Source of the DNA: Alphaproteobacteria bacterium
GTDB taxonomy: Bacteria; Pseudomonadota; Alphaproteobacteria; RF32; CAG-239
Direction of reading: 5' to 3'
NCBI GenBank assembly: GCA_017445475.1
Contig: JAFSUB010000024.1
Span: forward strand, 23,912-87,911
Length of the DNA stretch: 64,000 nucleotides
Below, piece after piece: positions 1 through 7,664 of the stretch. Each line of letters opens with the position of its first letter. Positions within the stretch are counted from its first letter, which is position 1. The notes beneath the pieces were generated by a model, which had not been told where the DNA came from, searched no databases, and saw nothing but the letters and a program-made list of their open reading frames with translations. The position numbers and the translations under genes are program-made.

Positions 1-744
1 TGATTGTAGCCCATAACTGTCAATTGCTGTTAATGTTGGAAAAGACACATTTGTTAATGCAGGATTATAAACCCCAGTATAAAAAACACTACTAAGTCCA
101 TATGAACCAACGGTTGTTAATGCTGTAAAAGAAACGCTCGTGAAACCACAATATGAAAAAGCATAGTAAAGACCATGGTTTCCAACGGTTGTTAATGCTG
201 ATAAATCTACTGTAGTTAACTTTTGACAGTTATAAAAAGCATATTGTAATCCATATTCTTCGACAGTTGTTAATTTTGATAAATTCAAATTTCCTATTAA
301 TTCTGAACACCCTCTTAAAGTTTGAGAAAGTCCGTAAGCTCCAACGGTTGTTAATTTTGATAGGTTTATACTTGTTAGCCCCGTGCACTCATAAAAAGCG
401 TATTCGAGACCTCTCACACCAACAGTTGTTAAAGATGGAAAAGATAAATTTCCTATCAATTCAGAATGGCTGTAAAAAGCATACCAAAGTGACCAGTTAC
501 CGACACTTGTTATATCGCTAAACTCGTTTCCTGTTAAAGCACCACTCCTACGACTTGCAACACCACTTGTTACTTGATAAGAAGGAAATTCAGAATATCC
601 ACTGCCACTCGGTATTGTTGCAATATCCGTTGCAAGTTGGCTTGAGCCGCCGCCACTTGTTACCGTTCCGCCTTTGTTTGTAATGGCTGTTCTTGCGTTT
701 TGTATGTCGGTATTTAACGCCGTTAATGCGCTTGCTATTGTCAT
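1..744 (-). CDS. BspA-type leucine-rich-repeat phage protein, 3' end beyond window
   Basis: The reading frame is open from the ATG at 744 to the left edge, 248 codons, so the C-terminus is missing. After an N-terminal region of about 60 residues, rich in Gly and Ser, comes a repeat of roughly 23 residues of the form LTTVGxxGLxxAFYxCxxLT, the signature of BspA-like (LRR_5) surface proteins. Such repeats form a solenoid that binds proteins or glycans. The ATG overlaps the stop of the upstream gene as ATGA, so translation is probably coupled. Position at the end of the tail-fibre cluster suggests a tail-tip or fibre-associated adhesin; this role is inferred. The repeats are also visible as DNA repeats, which favours variation by recombination. 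Confidence 0.75.
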   Translation of the reverse strand, partial: MTIASALTALNTDIQNARTAITNKGGTVTSGGGSSQLATDIATIPSGSGYSEFPSYQVTSGVASRRSGALTGNEFSDITSVGNWSLWYAFYSHSELIGNLSFPSLTTVGVRGLEYAFYECTGLTSINLSKLTTVGAYGLSQTLRGCSELIGNLNLSKLTTVEEYGLQYAFYNCQKLTTVDLSALTTVGNHGLYYAFSYCGFTSVSFTALTTVGSYGLSSVFYTGVYNPALTNVSFPTLTAIDSYGLQS

Positions 745-980
745 GATACGCCTCTTATTGTGTTGATTGCGCTTTCCACATCGCCGAGCAAATCATAAAC
801 ACACTTCGCACTCGGATATTGCGCATCGGTGCTTGCGCTTGAAAGCGATGTTACAAGGTTTGAGGTTTGCTTTGTGTCCGCGTATGCCTTAACCGCCGCT
901 TGGGAAGAAACAACGCTGTTTGAAGCGCTGTTTCCGCCAAGTGTCGTGTCGGTATCAAGATTTAAGAATGTGCTTGCCAT
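741..980 (-). CDS. Small phage tail-associated protein
   Basis: A 79-residue protein, low in complexity and rich in Ala, Ser and Thr. It carries the stretch QAAVKAYADTK, of a type common in tail-fibre repeat regions, and DAQYPSAKCVYDLL. It lies 10 bases downstream of a fibre gene and overlaps the next gene by four bases. Probably a fibre accessory or trimerisation segment. No family is recognised, and the function is inferred from position only. Confidence 0.6.
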   Translation of the reverse strand: MASTFLNLDTDTTLGGNSASNSVVSSQAAVKAYADTKQTSNLVTSLSSASTDAQYPSAKCVYDLLGDVESAINTIRGVS

Positions 981-990
981 TTTGCACCTC

Positions 991-2091
991 TTAACCGATA
1001 ATCACAGCCTTATATGTTCCGGCCGAGATGTTGCACGCGCTGTTCATTTTAATTGTTACCGAGCCGCTGCCGAGTGTTTGCTCCGCAAAAACCATATTGC
1101 CCGATGAAACCTCATAAATCTGCACAATCGCATTTGTCGGCGTTGAAGAGATTGTCCACGTGCAAACGCCGCCTGTAGCCGTGAGCGCCGGATTGGTCGC
1201 TGTTGTTACGTGCGCCGCACTTGTTGTGTATGTCGCAAGTTTTTTCGGCGTGATGAACTTTGTGTCGTTTGTGCCGGCCGTTACTTCGGCATCGGTTGCA
1301 ATGGCCGCAATACCGGCTGTGCTTTCGGTTGCTTGTGCGGGTGAGGCTGAAATTTCAACATACGTTGAGCCGCTCCAGCGATAGGTTTTGTTTAAGTATT
1401 CACCCGTTGATAACACAACATAAATCTTGCCTGTTTCAGGCGTTAAAGCCGAACCGCCGTCTGTGGCAGAAAGCCAGCCCGCTGACAGAGCCGTTGCACC
1501 ACTGACAATATAGCTGTCCACAACATCGTCAACAAAACTCGGAAGTTGTGCAGACGGCACTTTACCCGAAGAATCAAGCGTAGCGACACCGCTGTTTGCC
1601 CCCAAAAGGGAAGTTGCAACATAGGTTGCGCTGATGTCCGGAATGTCAGAGGCCGACAAATCTGCACCCGATGTGACCAAACCTTTTGCGTCATAGGTGA
1701 TTTTTGTTTTTGTTCCGCCCGTGATGGCTGCGTTTGCCGTTACTTTTGTTGCAAGCTGTTTGGGGTTGACGGCAAGCGTTTCGCTTGTGCCGGTTGTTGC
1801 TTCCGTGTCGGTTGCAATTTCAATCACACCGGCGGCCGATGATGAGGCCGTTCCGACACTCACCGTTCCGCCCGTTTCGGACAAAGGCGTTGAAAATGTG
1901 TATGTCGTGCCCTGCGCCAAAGCATTAACCCAAGCCGAGCCGTTGTAAACATACATCAGGTTGTCCGCTGTATTAAAATATGTTTGACCTGCAATCGGAT
2001 TAGAAGGCGCAACCGAGAGGTTTTGCACCACCGCGTTTTGCAGTTCGTTTTTGTTTAAGTTGAGATCTGTTAAAAAATTGTTTTGTGCCAT
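991..2091 (-). CDS. Phage tail fibre protein
   Basis: A 366-residue protein. The N-terminal part (about 1-60) ends in YNGSAWVNA, as in the head domain of many short fibre proteins. The middle has the motif SAAGVIEIATDTEATTGT and a second version, STAGIAAIATDAEVTAGT, both followed by a PKxLAT stretch; these are classical tail-fibre repeats. A C-terminal beta-rich domain (about 280-366) probably binds the receptor. It belongs to a run of leftward fibre genes. Fibre assignment is firm, but the receptor cannot be told. Confidence 0.8.
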   Translation of the reverse strand: MAQNNFLTDLNLNKNELQNAVVQNLSVAPSNPIAGQTYFNTADNLMYVYNGSAWVNALAQGTTYTFSTPLSETGGTVSVGTASSSAAGVIEIATDTEATTGTSETLAVNPKQLATKVTANAAITGGTKTKITYDAKGLVTSGADLSASDIPDISATYVATSLLGANSGVATLDSSGKVPSAQLPSFVDDVVDSYIVSGATALSAGWLSATDGGSALTPETGKIYVVLSTGEYLNKTYRWSGSTYVEISASPAQATESTAGIAAIATDAEVTAGTNDTKFITPKKLATYTTSAAHVTTATNPALTATGGVCTWTISSTPTNAIVQIYEVSSGNMVFAEQTLGSGSVTIKMNSACNISAGTYKAVIIG

Positions 2092-2130
2092 TGTTTTTGT
2101 TCCTTTCAGTTCAAACCATTGTTTTTTTTG

Positions 2131-2409
2131 TTAATTCAAATAAGCCTTTCCTCTTGTTGCGGCGTTAAATGTTGCCACGCAAGTGTTTGTGTCGATATAT
2201 TGCACGGCAGGCCAAATCACATTGTCCGCCGTGTCCACCACCGTAACCGATGGTTTTTTGTTCAAGTTGTGCTCAATTGTCCAGCTGATGCTCGCAACAC
2301 CCTGTTCGAAGATAAATGTTTTATCGCTGATAAATTTTGCATCCGCTTGTTGCTTTGTATAAACCTCTTCGGCAAGCCGTGAAAGAGGTATCTTGCTCGT
2401 ATCTGTCAT
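2131..2409 (-). CDS. Small phage structural protein, unknown
   Basis: A 92-residue protein. The first 35 residues look helical (LSRLAEEVYTKQQADAKF). The rest looks like a beta-sandwich with the motif SWTIEHNLNKKPSVTVVD, which is shared by many small virion or fibre-tip proteins whose beta domain contacts the fibre. It overlaps the upstream gene by four bases. Virion location is inferred from neighbours. Confidence 0.6.
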   Translation of the reverse strand: MTDTSKIPLSRLAEEVYTKQQADAKFISDKTFIFEQGVASISWTIEHNLNKKPSVTVVDTADNVIWPAVQYIDTNTCVATFNAATRGKAYLN

Positions 2410-2768
2410 ATTGTTTCCTCCGGATATGGATAACGATTTTTAATGTCTGCAACTTTTTCTTCACGCTCGGCGATAAGTTTTTCAATTTCTTCTTCGGGCA
2501 AAGGTGCTACATCGCGCAAACGTTGAATGTGTGCAGTAATTGGGTCAACCTCTATTTGATAGGCGGCCGCTCTCTTTTGGCATTGTTCTTCTTTAGTTGG
2601 AATGTGTGGTTCAGGCGGATAACCTATTCGAAAATAACGATTCGGTAAATTCCGCCTGTCAACAAGTTCATCAAACGAAACATTATGAGTTTTGCACCAT
2701 CTTCGAGCTTCTTCAAAGTTCAAATCTCTTGTTCCATCAACATATTTGATAATTTCCCCGTAATTCAT
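2406..2768 (-). CDS. Hypothetical phage protein, possible fibre chaperone
   Basis: A 120-residue, mostly helical, charged protein. Visible features are an N-terminal segment NYGEIIKYVDGTRDLNFEEA and a C-terminal Glu/Lys-rich helix. Proteins of this size and charge between fibre genes are often fibre-assembly chaperones, as with tfa genes, but no conserved tfa motif is visible. Stop and start overlap as ATGA with the next gene. Function unknown. Confidence 0.55.
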   Translation of the reverse strand: MNYGEIIKYVDGTRDLNFEEARRWCKTHNVSFDELVDRRNLPNRYFRIGYPPEPHIPTKEEQCQKRAAAYQIEVDPITAHIQRLRDVAPLPEEEIEKLIAEREEKVADIKNRYPYPEETI

Positions 2769-2779
2769 TGTATTTTCCT

Positions 2780-3139
2780 TTAAGTTAAATCACCTTGTGG
2801 GTATCTGTAATAAGTGAGAAAATAATAATTATCTGTGGTCGCAACGAACCCGTCTTGTTTTAGCTCTGTAATAGTATTTAAAGATACATTTACAAGCTCT
2901 GAAGCGTTTGTAGCTAATCCAGCACTACCTTTGCCATACAACGTGTGTTGACCTGTTGTATCTATAATATACCTTGAGTAACTATAAAAATTAGTTCCTG
3001 AACCGCCACTATACAGTTGGTAACAATAATACAACGGCCCGCTGCTAAACACCTTTTCGCCGTTAAAGTATGCTTCTTCTATTTTCTTTCCGTTGAAATG
3101 TAGTTCTTTGTCTTTTTTTCCGTTAAAATATGCGCTCAT
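2780..3139 (-). CDS. Small phage protein with three FNGKK-type repeats
   Basis: A 119-residue protein that begins with three copies of a 10-11-residue repeat: AYFNGKKDKEL, HFNGKKIEEA, YFNGEKVFSS. The C-terminal 80 residues are Tyr, Gly and Ser rich with predicted beta strands. The start directly abuts the stop of the preceding fibre gene, so it is probably coupled to it. It may be a fibre cap or accessory domain. No named family is recognised. Confidence 0.6.
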   Translation of the reverse strand: MSAYFNGKKDKELHFNGKKIEEAYFNGEKVFSSGPLYYCYQLYSGGSGTNFYSYSRYIIDTTGQHTLYGKGSAGLATNASELVNVSLNTITELKQDGFVATTDNYYFLTYYRYPQGDLT

Positions 3140-4825
3140 CTAATCCTCCGGAATCACATACAAAACACCATTTACAGGATTAACTGGAGCCACAGAAACT
3201 TCTTGAATCTTATTGCCCAACGCCGTTGATAAGGCGTTTAAATCTGTTGCCACTTCGTCAATGTCAACTTCAATCTGTGTCTTAACAGATGTTGCGACAA
3301 CGATATAGTAGAGAGCTTTAATTGTTTGCGGTTGAACTGTTGTTGAGTTTCCATATACAGAGTTTGAGCGTGAAGCGTCTAAATTAACCATATACGACAC
3401 TGTTGATTGACCACTTCCTAATTTATTGGCTGATTTTGTTTCTGTTCCAACATATAAAGAGTCTGTTCCGCCATTTAAAACAGAACCACCACCATATGTA
3501 GAGGCAGAAATACCAATACTTCCAACAATGTTCGGTGCTCCGGCCTCAACCAAATCGCCTAAAGCCGTAACGTCTGTGGTTCCTTCAATAATTCCGGTTA
3601 TCTTCGGAAGCCTGATTGTATTGTTCACACTGTCATAAACAAATTTGCCACACACACCATAAGTCGTCACAGCCGTTTGCCAGTTTTCCTCTGTTTCAAA
3701 TAAGTCAGGATAACCACTAACCAATCCTGCCATATAGTCAACAAAATCGCTGTAAATACCCCCACCTTGAATTAAAGCACCGTCAAGCAAGTGAAGACCC
3801 GCATCAGAAACCGGAACAGCGGAAACAACGATTTCTCCGATGTTTCGTGAAGAACCGCCTTCTTCAAAATCAATCGTGGCATTTGCGCTTTGATTTAGGC
3901 TAAAAGAGCCTTTTGTCGCTCCGCCTTGTGTTAATGTAATGGTGGCGTTATTAACCGTTGGAATCGTCGGTGTGTCTGAAAGCAAGCTATAACTCAATTT
4001 GTTTGAACTTGTGATTTTTGGCTGCGCATAGTCATAAACTGCCTTTGTGGATGCAATTGTTGCGCTGTTGCCTGTTCCGACAGAATCTGAAATCGCTTTG
4101 ATTGTCTGGCCGTTTGCGCCAAACTTAACACCGTCTGTTGCGTCAAACACAACACTTTCTGTGAAAGTTTTAACACCTGAAATTGTTTCGTTTCCGGTTG
4201 TATGAACAAGGCCGTCATCACTTGCCACCAAAATTTTGACATTCCACCTGTCGCCTTCGCTTAATGGATTAAGCAGCTTAATTTCCCCATTTGAAACATA
4301 ATATGTGCTCGGTAAGATAACAGTATTTTCAACATCAAGCAGCAATATTTGCTCTGAAGATGTTAAAGAAAAGCCGCTTGGCAAATTAAGAGTGATTGTG
4401 CTTTGCCCCGAAGTTGCCGTTCCGCTGAAACTCAACGGAAAAGCGCCACGAAAATTCTCATTGATGAAATTTTCAATATCTTCTTTTGTCTCGTTTGCGC
4501 TTTGAGCTGAAGATGCCGATTGAAAAGCCCAGTATTTTGAAGAATAATCAGTTCCATCAACCAAACCGTCTGTTTTTGTTGCCCAATCACGAGCAAGCGT
4601 AATAACTTCATCAGCACGCCTATTAAAATCTTCAATTCCTTCGGCAACCGCCTCCTCAATCTCTGCTTTTCCAGAGTTGATGTATGTAATTGCCCTTTGG
4701 CAATCCATTTTGGCCGCATCACCGATAACAACGTCGATTTTTCTTTTTTCTTCAATATTTGTAACAATAGGCGCTTGGGATTTAACCTCGACATTGATTT
4801 GTGCGCAATCTTCGCATGTTTTCAT
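3140..4825 (-). CDS. Long phage tail fibre protein
   Basis: A 561-residue protein. The N-terminus (1-65) has a coiled-coil-like segment; the motif ARDWATKTDGLVDGTDYSSK (about 77-96) is the virion-attachment signature shared by many tail fibres. The central part contains GxxTKGSFSLNQSANATIDF, a fibre repeat type. The C-terminal half resembles a collar or knob, with the stretch KALYYIVVAT near residue 510 as in fibre tips. It is the largest of the fibres and sits upstream of the smaller ones. Confidence 0.8.
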   Translation of the reverse strand: MKTCEDCAQINVEVKSQAPIVTNIEEKRKIDVVIGDAAKMDCQRAITYINSGKAEIEEAVAEGIEDFNRRADEVITLARDWATKTDGLVDGTDYSSKYWAFQSASSAQSANETKEDIENFINENFRGAFPLSFSGTATSGQSTITLNLPSGFSLTSSEQILLLDVENTVILPSTYYVSNGEIKLLNPLSEGDRWNVKILVASDDGLVHTTGNETISGVKTFTESVVFDATDGVKFGANGQTIKAISDSVGTGNSATIASTKAVYDYAQPKITSSNKLSYSLLSDTPTIPTVNNATITLTQGGATKGSFSLNQSANATIDFEEGGSSRNIGEIVVSAVPVSDAGLHLLDGALIQGGGIYSDFVDYMAGLVSGYPDLFETEENWQTAVTTYGVCGKFVYDSVNNTIRLPKITGIIEGTTDVTALGDLVEAGAPNIVGSIGISASTYGGGSVLNGGTDSLYVGTETKSANKLGSGQSTVSYMVNLDASRSNSVYGNSTTVQPQTIKALYYIVVATSVKTQIEVDIDEVATDLNALSTALGNKIQEVSVAPVNPVNGVLYVIPED

Positions 4826-4835
4826 ATCAAACCCC

Positions 4836-5186
4836 TTATCTTGTGACTTGTTCAGTTACCCTAAAAACACCGATTTGATTAACGTTTGCCGGAAAGATTG
4901 TGTTCACCGATCCGTCTGCAAGCGTTACCTGAATATCTGTGTTATAGTCACCAACAGGTATGCCTGTTTGAACCGGTGTCAGTAAAATTGCCATTTTGCC
5001 GTCTTTTGCATCAACCGGTGTTCCCGAAATTGAAAACATCAAGTTGTCGCTGTTGTCTCTAACCTGCATCAACATCATTGCACCGGTTAAATCAACCGGC
5101 TTGCACTTGTCTTTTAAGTCAAAGTTGATTGCAAAGCTGTCGCCTTGCCTCACTGTAATTAAATTGTTTTGAACCGTTCCTGTCAT
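4836..5186 (-). CDS. BppU-like baseplate or fibre-anchor protein
   Basis: A 116-residue beta-rich protein. The pattern VRQGDSFAINFDLKDKCKPV followed by DLTGAMMLMQVRDN and PVGDYNTDIQVTLADGS matches the N-terminal domain seen in BppU-like phage proteins, which hold receptor-binding proteins to the virion. The start abuts the stop of the upstream membrane-protein gene. An anchor for the following fibre is the natural guess. Confidence 0.6.
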   Translation of the reverse strand: MTGTVQNNLITVRQGDSFAINFDLKDKCKPVDLTGAMMLMQVRDNSDNLMFSISGTPVDAKDGKMAILLTPVQTGIPVGDYNTDIQVTLADGSVNTIFPANVNQIGVFRVTEQVTR

Positions 5187-5732
5187 CTAAATTAAACTCC
5201 AACCAATTATTAAACCTGAAAACCACTCTGACCAATTTGTCGGTGCTTTACAAAACCTTGTCTTTGGAAGTTCAACCCAAAACATCGCATTATAAACAAA
5301 AGGTATTGCAAAGGCCGCATTATAGAACTTCCACCCCACAAATAAGGCAACCGGCAAAGCATAAACCGTGTAACGTATCATCATACCTACAAAGCAATAT
5401 TGTCTTGAACGTTCCTCAAAGCCGAGCCACTTATTTATAGGCTTGACAATCCAGTTCATTGCTGTCTTTCTGCCTTTAGCAAGCTGTTCGTCAATATATT
5501 CGTCATCTTCCGTGCCGCACATAAAGTAATACCAATGCCCTTTGCACCAGAAGATATACACCAAAACGCCGATGATTAAAGCTTTCCACCAAACAAAGCC
5601 CTTAAAAAGTTCCCATAAAAACACGGATAAAACGCAAATAATCATCTGAACGCCACGTTTTTCAAGGAAGTCAAACTTGCTGTCATAACCACCGAAAAAC
5701 CTGCGGAAAAATGCCATAATAAAACCAATCAT
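5187..5732 (-). CDS. Phage integral membrane protein
   Basis: A 181-residue protein with about five hydrophobic segments, including MIICVLSVFLWELF, ALIIGVLVYIFW, YTVYALPVALFVGW and the C-terminal FSGLIIGWSLI. The start at 5732 is chosen because its ATG overlaps the TGA of the o-spanin gene and is preceded by GGAG; a GTG start at 5783 would lie deep in that gene. It stands between the lysis cassette and the fibre genes. It may take part in lysis or superinfection exclusion, but nothing in the sequence decides this. Confidence 0.6.
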   Translation of the reverse strand: MIGFIMAFFRRFFGGYDSKFDFLEKRGVQMIICVLSVFLWELFKGFVWWKALIIGVLVYIFWCKGHWYYFMCGTEDDEYIDEQLAKGRKTAMNWIVKPINKWLGFEERSRQYCFVGMMIRYTVYALPVALFVGWKFYNAAFAIPFVYNAMFWVELPKTRFCKAPTNWSEWFSGLIIGWSLI

Positions 5733-5959
5733 CTTTTGCACAACTCCAATTCTTGTTTTAACTTGTTGATTCTGCCGAGCCACTCAAATGTTGCCGGAAA
5801 TTCGGCGCTGTTTAAGCGTTGCAATTCTTGCCCGACTTTTTGTCCGCCGATTGGGTAGGTTGGGCAATTGTCATAATTTATCTTGCAGGAACAAGCCGAT
5901 AAGCTCACTATCAGTTGCATTAGGCCTAGCCCATATATCAGCTTTTTGTTTGTCCACAT
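5729..5959 (-). CDS. Rz1-like outer-membrane spanin lipoprotein
   Basis: A 76-residue protein with a signal sequence and the lipobox VSLSAC at 18-23, predicting a mature lipoprotein that starts at Cys23. The motif KINYDNCPTYP is typical of alphaproteobacterial phage Rz1-like proteins. A C-terminal helix (EWLGRINKLKQELELC) would contact the inner-membrane partner. The gene overlaps the 3' end of the i-spanin gene in another reading frame, the classical nested Rz/Rz1 arrangement. It acts in the last step of lysis by fusing the two membranes. Confidence 0.8.
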   Translation of the reverse strand: MWTNKKLIYGLGLMQLIVSLSACSCKINYDNCPTYPIGGQKVGQELQRLNSAEFPATFEWLGRINKLKQELELCKR

Positions 5960-6104
5960 ATTTAATCACCTCAACCTCTTTGATTATTTCCTCGCCTTTT
6001 TGCTTGATGATTTTGACTTCTGCGTGGCTTCTGCCTAAAAGGTAAAACCCCGCACACAAGCCAACAACCACAAGAACAAGGAAAATTGTTTTTTGCACAC
6101 CCAT
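5871..6104 (-). CDS. Rz-like inner-membrane spanin
   Basis: A 77-residue protein with one N-terminal membrane segment (TIFLVLVVVGLCAGFYLL) and a charged, coiled-coil-like periplasmic part (EVKIIKQKGEEIIKEVEVI). The ending with WARPNATDSEL resembles known short i-spanins. The start at 6104 overlaps the endolysin stop as TGATG, which supports coupling; an earlier in-frame start at 6116 is possible. Its partner, the lipoprotein gene, lies out of frame over its 3' third. Confidence 0.8.
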   Translation of the reverse strand: MGVQKTIFLVLVVVGLCAGFYLLGRSHAEVKIIKQKGEEIIKEVEVIKYVDKQKADIWARPNATDSELIGLFLQDKL

Positions 6105-6574
6105 CACTTCACCCAAACCCCCGTTTCAATCAGCGTTGCAATGCGTTTGGCACGTTTGCCTACATCTTTGGCATATTTTGAAAGCAAACATTCTTTGGCC
6201 GCGCCTCTAAAATCGCCGATAAACATTGCGTTGAGCATCCGCTTAAAGCCCAAAAGCTTTTTAATACCCATATTAAAACACATATCAAGCAGCGCATACT
6301 GGCGTTCATCTGAAAGCTGATAAAACCAAGAGATGTTTTGCGAAAGCTCTTTTTCGCACCGTTTCACATCGTTTTTTAATAAATAAAGCGCCTTATCAAG
6401 CGTGATGCCGTCTGATATGTCGCCCACAACTTCCTTTTCTTTGGCCGTTAAGGGGTTTGTTTCCAAATTTCGCCCGATTCCGATTGTTTTATAACCGGCA
6501 GGGCAAATATAGATGTGGTCAACCGCACCCTCGTGAAGAAGAAGTCTTTGAAAAATCTCGTCATAACTTATCAT
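6104..6574 (-). CDS. Endolysin, GH24 (T4-type) lysozyme with Cys in the triad
   Basis: A 156-residue muramidase that cleaves the glycan strand of peptidoglycan. The N-terminal signature is LLLHEG followed by GYKTIGIGRN. Catalytic residues are spaced as in the family, E15, then position 24, then T30 (E-8aa-x-5aa-T). Position 24 is Cys instead of the usual Asp; the Cys form is known in some phage lysozymes and is active in T4 lysozyme mutants. No signal or anchor sequence is visible, so export needs the holin. It overlaps the holin gene by four bases. Confidence 0.9.
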   Translation of the reverse strand: MISYDEIFQRLLLHEGAVDHIYICPAGYKTIGIGRNLETNPLTAKEKEVVGDISDGITLDKALYLLKNDVKRCEKELSQNISWFYQLSDERQYALLDMCFNMGIKKLLGFKRMLNAMFIGDFRGAAKECLLSKYAKDVGKRAKRIATLIETGVWVK

Positions 6575-6849
6575 TTTGTTTTTCTTTCAATCAAATCGGT
6601 TAGTTTGTGGACAATAAATTCGTTTGCCCAATCATAAAGCGGGCGCGAACACAAAATGATGATGCCGCAAAAACCGCTTCTGGTTGCACCGTCTAAAACC
6701 CAAAATCCGAGTAAAAGGTAAAATGAATAGCCCATCACAAAGCCCAAAACCGCATCAATAAAAACCTGCGTTAAGCCCTTAAAACGAATGATAGCGGAAG
6801 CAATCGCCGCCGCTATCAAAAATAAAACAACTTTTATGTCATCAATCAT
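6571..6849 (-). CDS. Holin
   Basis: A 92-residue membrane protein with three hydrophobic segments: VVLFLIAAAIASAII, VLGFVMGYSFYLLLGFWVL and a short GFCGIIILCSRPLYDW. The pattern of a short GFxGII helix followed by RPLYDWANEFI and a charged tail is typical of small phage holins. The position directly before the endolysin gene supports the role: it forms the hole through which the endolysin leaves the cytoplasm and sets lysis time. Confidence 0.8.
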   Translation of the reverse strand: MIDDIKVVLFLIAAAIASAIIRFKGLTQVFIDAVLGFVMGYSFYLLLGFWVLDGATRSGFCGIIILCSRPLYDWANEFIVHKLTDLIERKTK

Positions 6850-6891
6850 TTTTTTCTTCCACCTTTCCTACAAGCCATTTTAATCACCCCC

Positions 6892-7659
6892 TTAAAGTGC
6901 TTTAATAAACCAGTTTACTGCCATATTAACCGGCGTAACGTGCTCGGATGCGCCATAAATTGCGTTTGATTTTGACGCATCAAATCCGGCTCGTGTTTTT
7001 GAACTTCCGCTATCTGTGCAGTTTGGCGAAATTTCACCGTTTTTATAAAACGCTCCCGTGTAATGGCTGGCTCTGTCGTCGCAAACATCTATCGTTCCCT
7101 CAATGTTCGGTAAACCTTCCGCTTGAGCTGTGTAAATATCAGCCTCCGAGTCACCACCCAAGCCACGCAAGAACTTTCCTCTGTAATCGGGCACATTAAA
7201 AGTTGTCTGCCCGTCACCCTCGCCGAAGTTCTCGCCGATTAACGTAAATAAATCAGCGTATGTCGTGCGGCTCACCGCTTGACCGTTACACAAAAGCCAT
7301 TTGCCGTGATTTGCCGTCTGAAGCGACGCTTTAATATCACCAATGAAGTTTGTGTCAGCCAAATCGGTTTCAATCGCCGTTATAGACGCTTGAAGCGTTG
7401 TTTGAGCCGCTGTCAGTTGTCCTTTATTAATGGCATCATTTGTGCTCACGCCATCGCCTAAACCGGTGATTTTGTAGTTACCCATCTTGAAGTTACCGGT
7501 TGCGGTTGCCCTGCCGTCACGGCAAAAGCACTCGTTAAAACCGGCTGCAAAGTTATCATCTTCTTCATCGTGCCGGTCGCAGACAATCTCGATGTTGTTT
7601 TCATAATCGTTAGTCCAGTTCATAACGCGGGTAAAGTTCCCGCTTGAATCAAAAGGCAT
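6892..7659 (-). CDS. Phage tail-collar domain fibre protein
   Basis: A 255-residue protein. The N-terminal 60 residues resemble a virion-binding domain with GNFKMGNYKITGLGDG, typical of fibre stems. The C-terminal half is a phage tail-collar domain: GKWLLCNGQAVSRTTYADLF, then FNVPDYRGKFLRGL, ending with VTPVNMAVNWFIKAL. The collar domain is a receptor-binding tip in T4-like and other phages. A good Shine-Dalgarno (AAGGAG) precedes the start. It lies between the ejection-type proteins and the lysis genes. Confidence 0.85.
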   Translation of the reverse strand: MPFDSSGNFTRVMNWTNDYENNIEIVCDRHDEEDDNFAAGFNECFCRDGRATATGNFKMGNYKITGLGDGVSTNDAINKGQLTAAQTTLQASITAIETDLADTNFIGDIKASLQTANHGKWLLCNGQAVSRTTYADLFTLIGENFGEGDGQTTFNVPDYRGKFLRGLGGDSEADIYTAQAEGLPNIEGTIDVCDDRASHYTGAFYKNGEISPNCTDSGSSKTRAGFDASKSNAIYGASEHVTPVNMAVNWFIKAL

Positions 7660-7664
7660 ATCTT

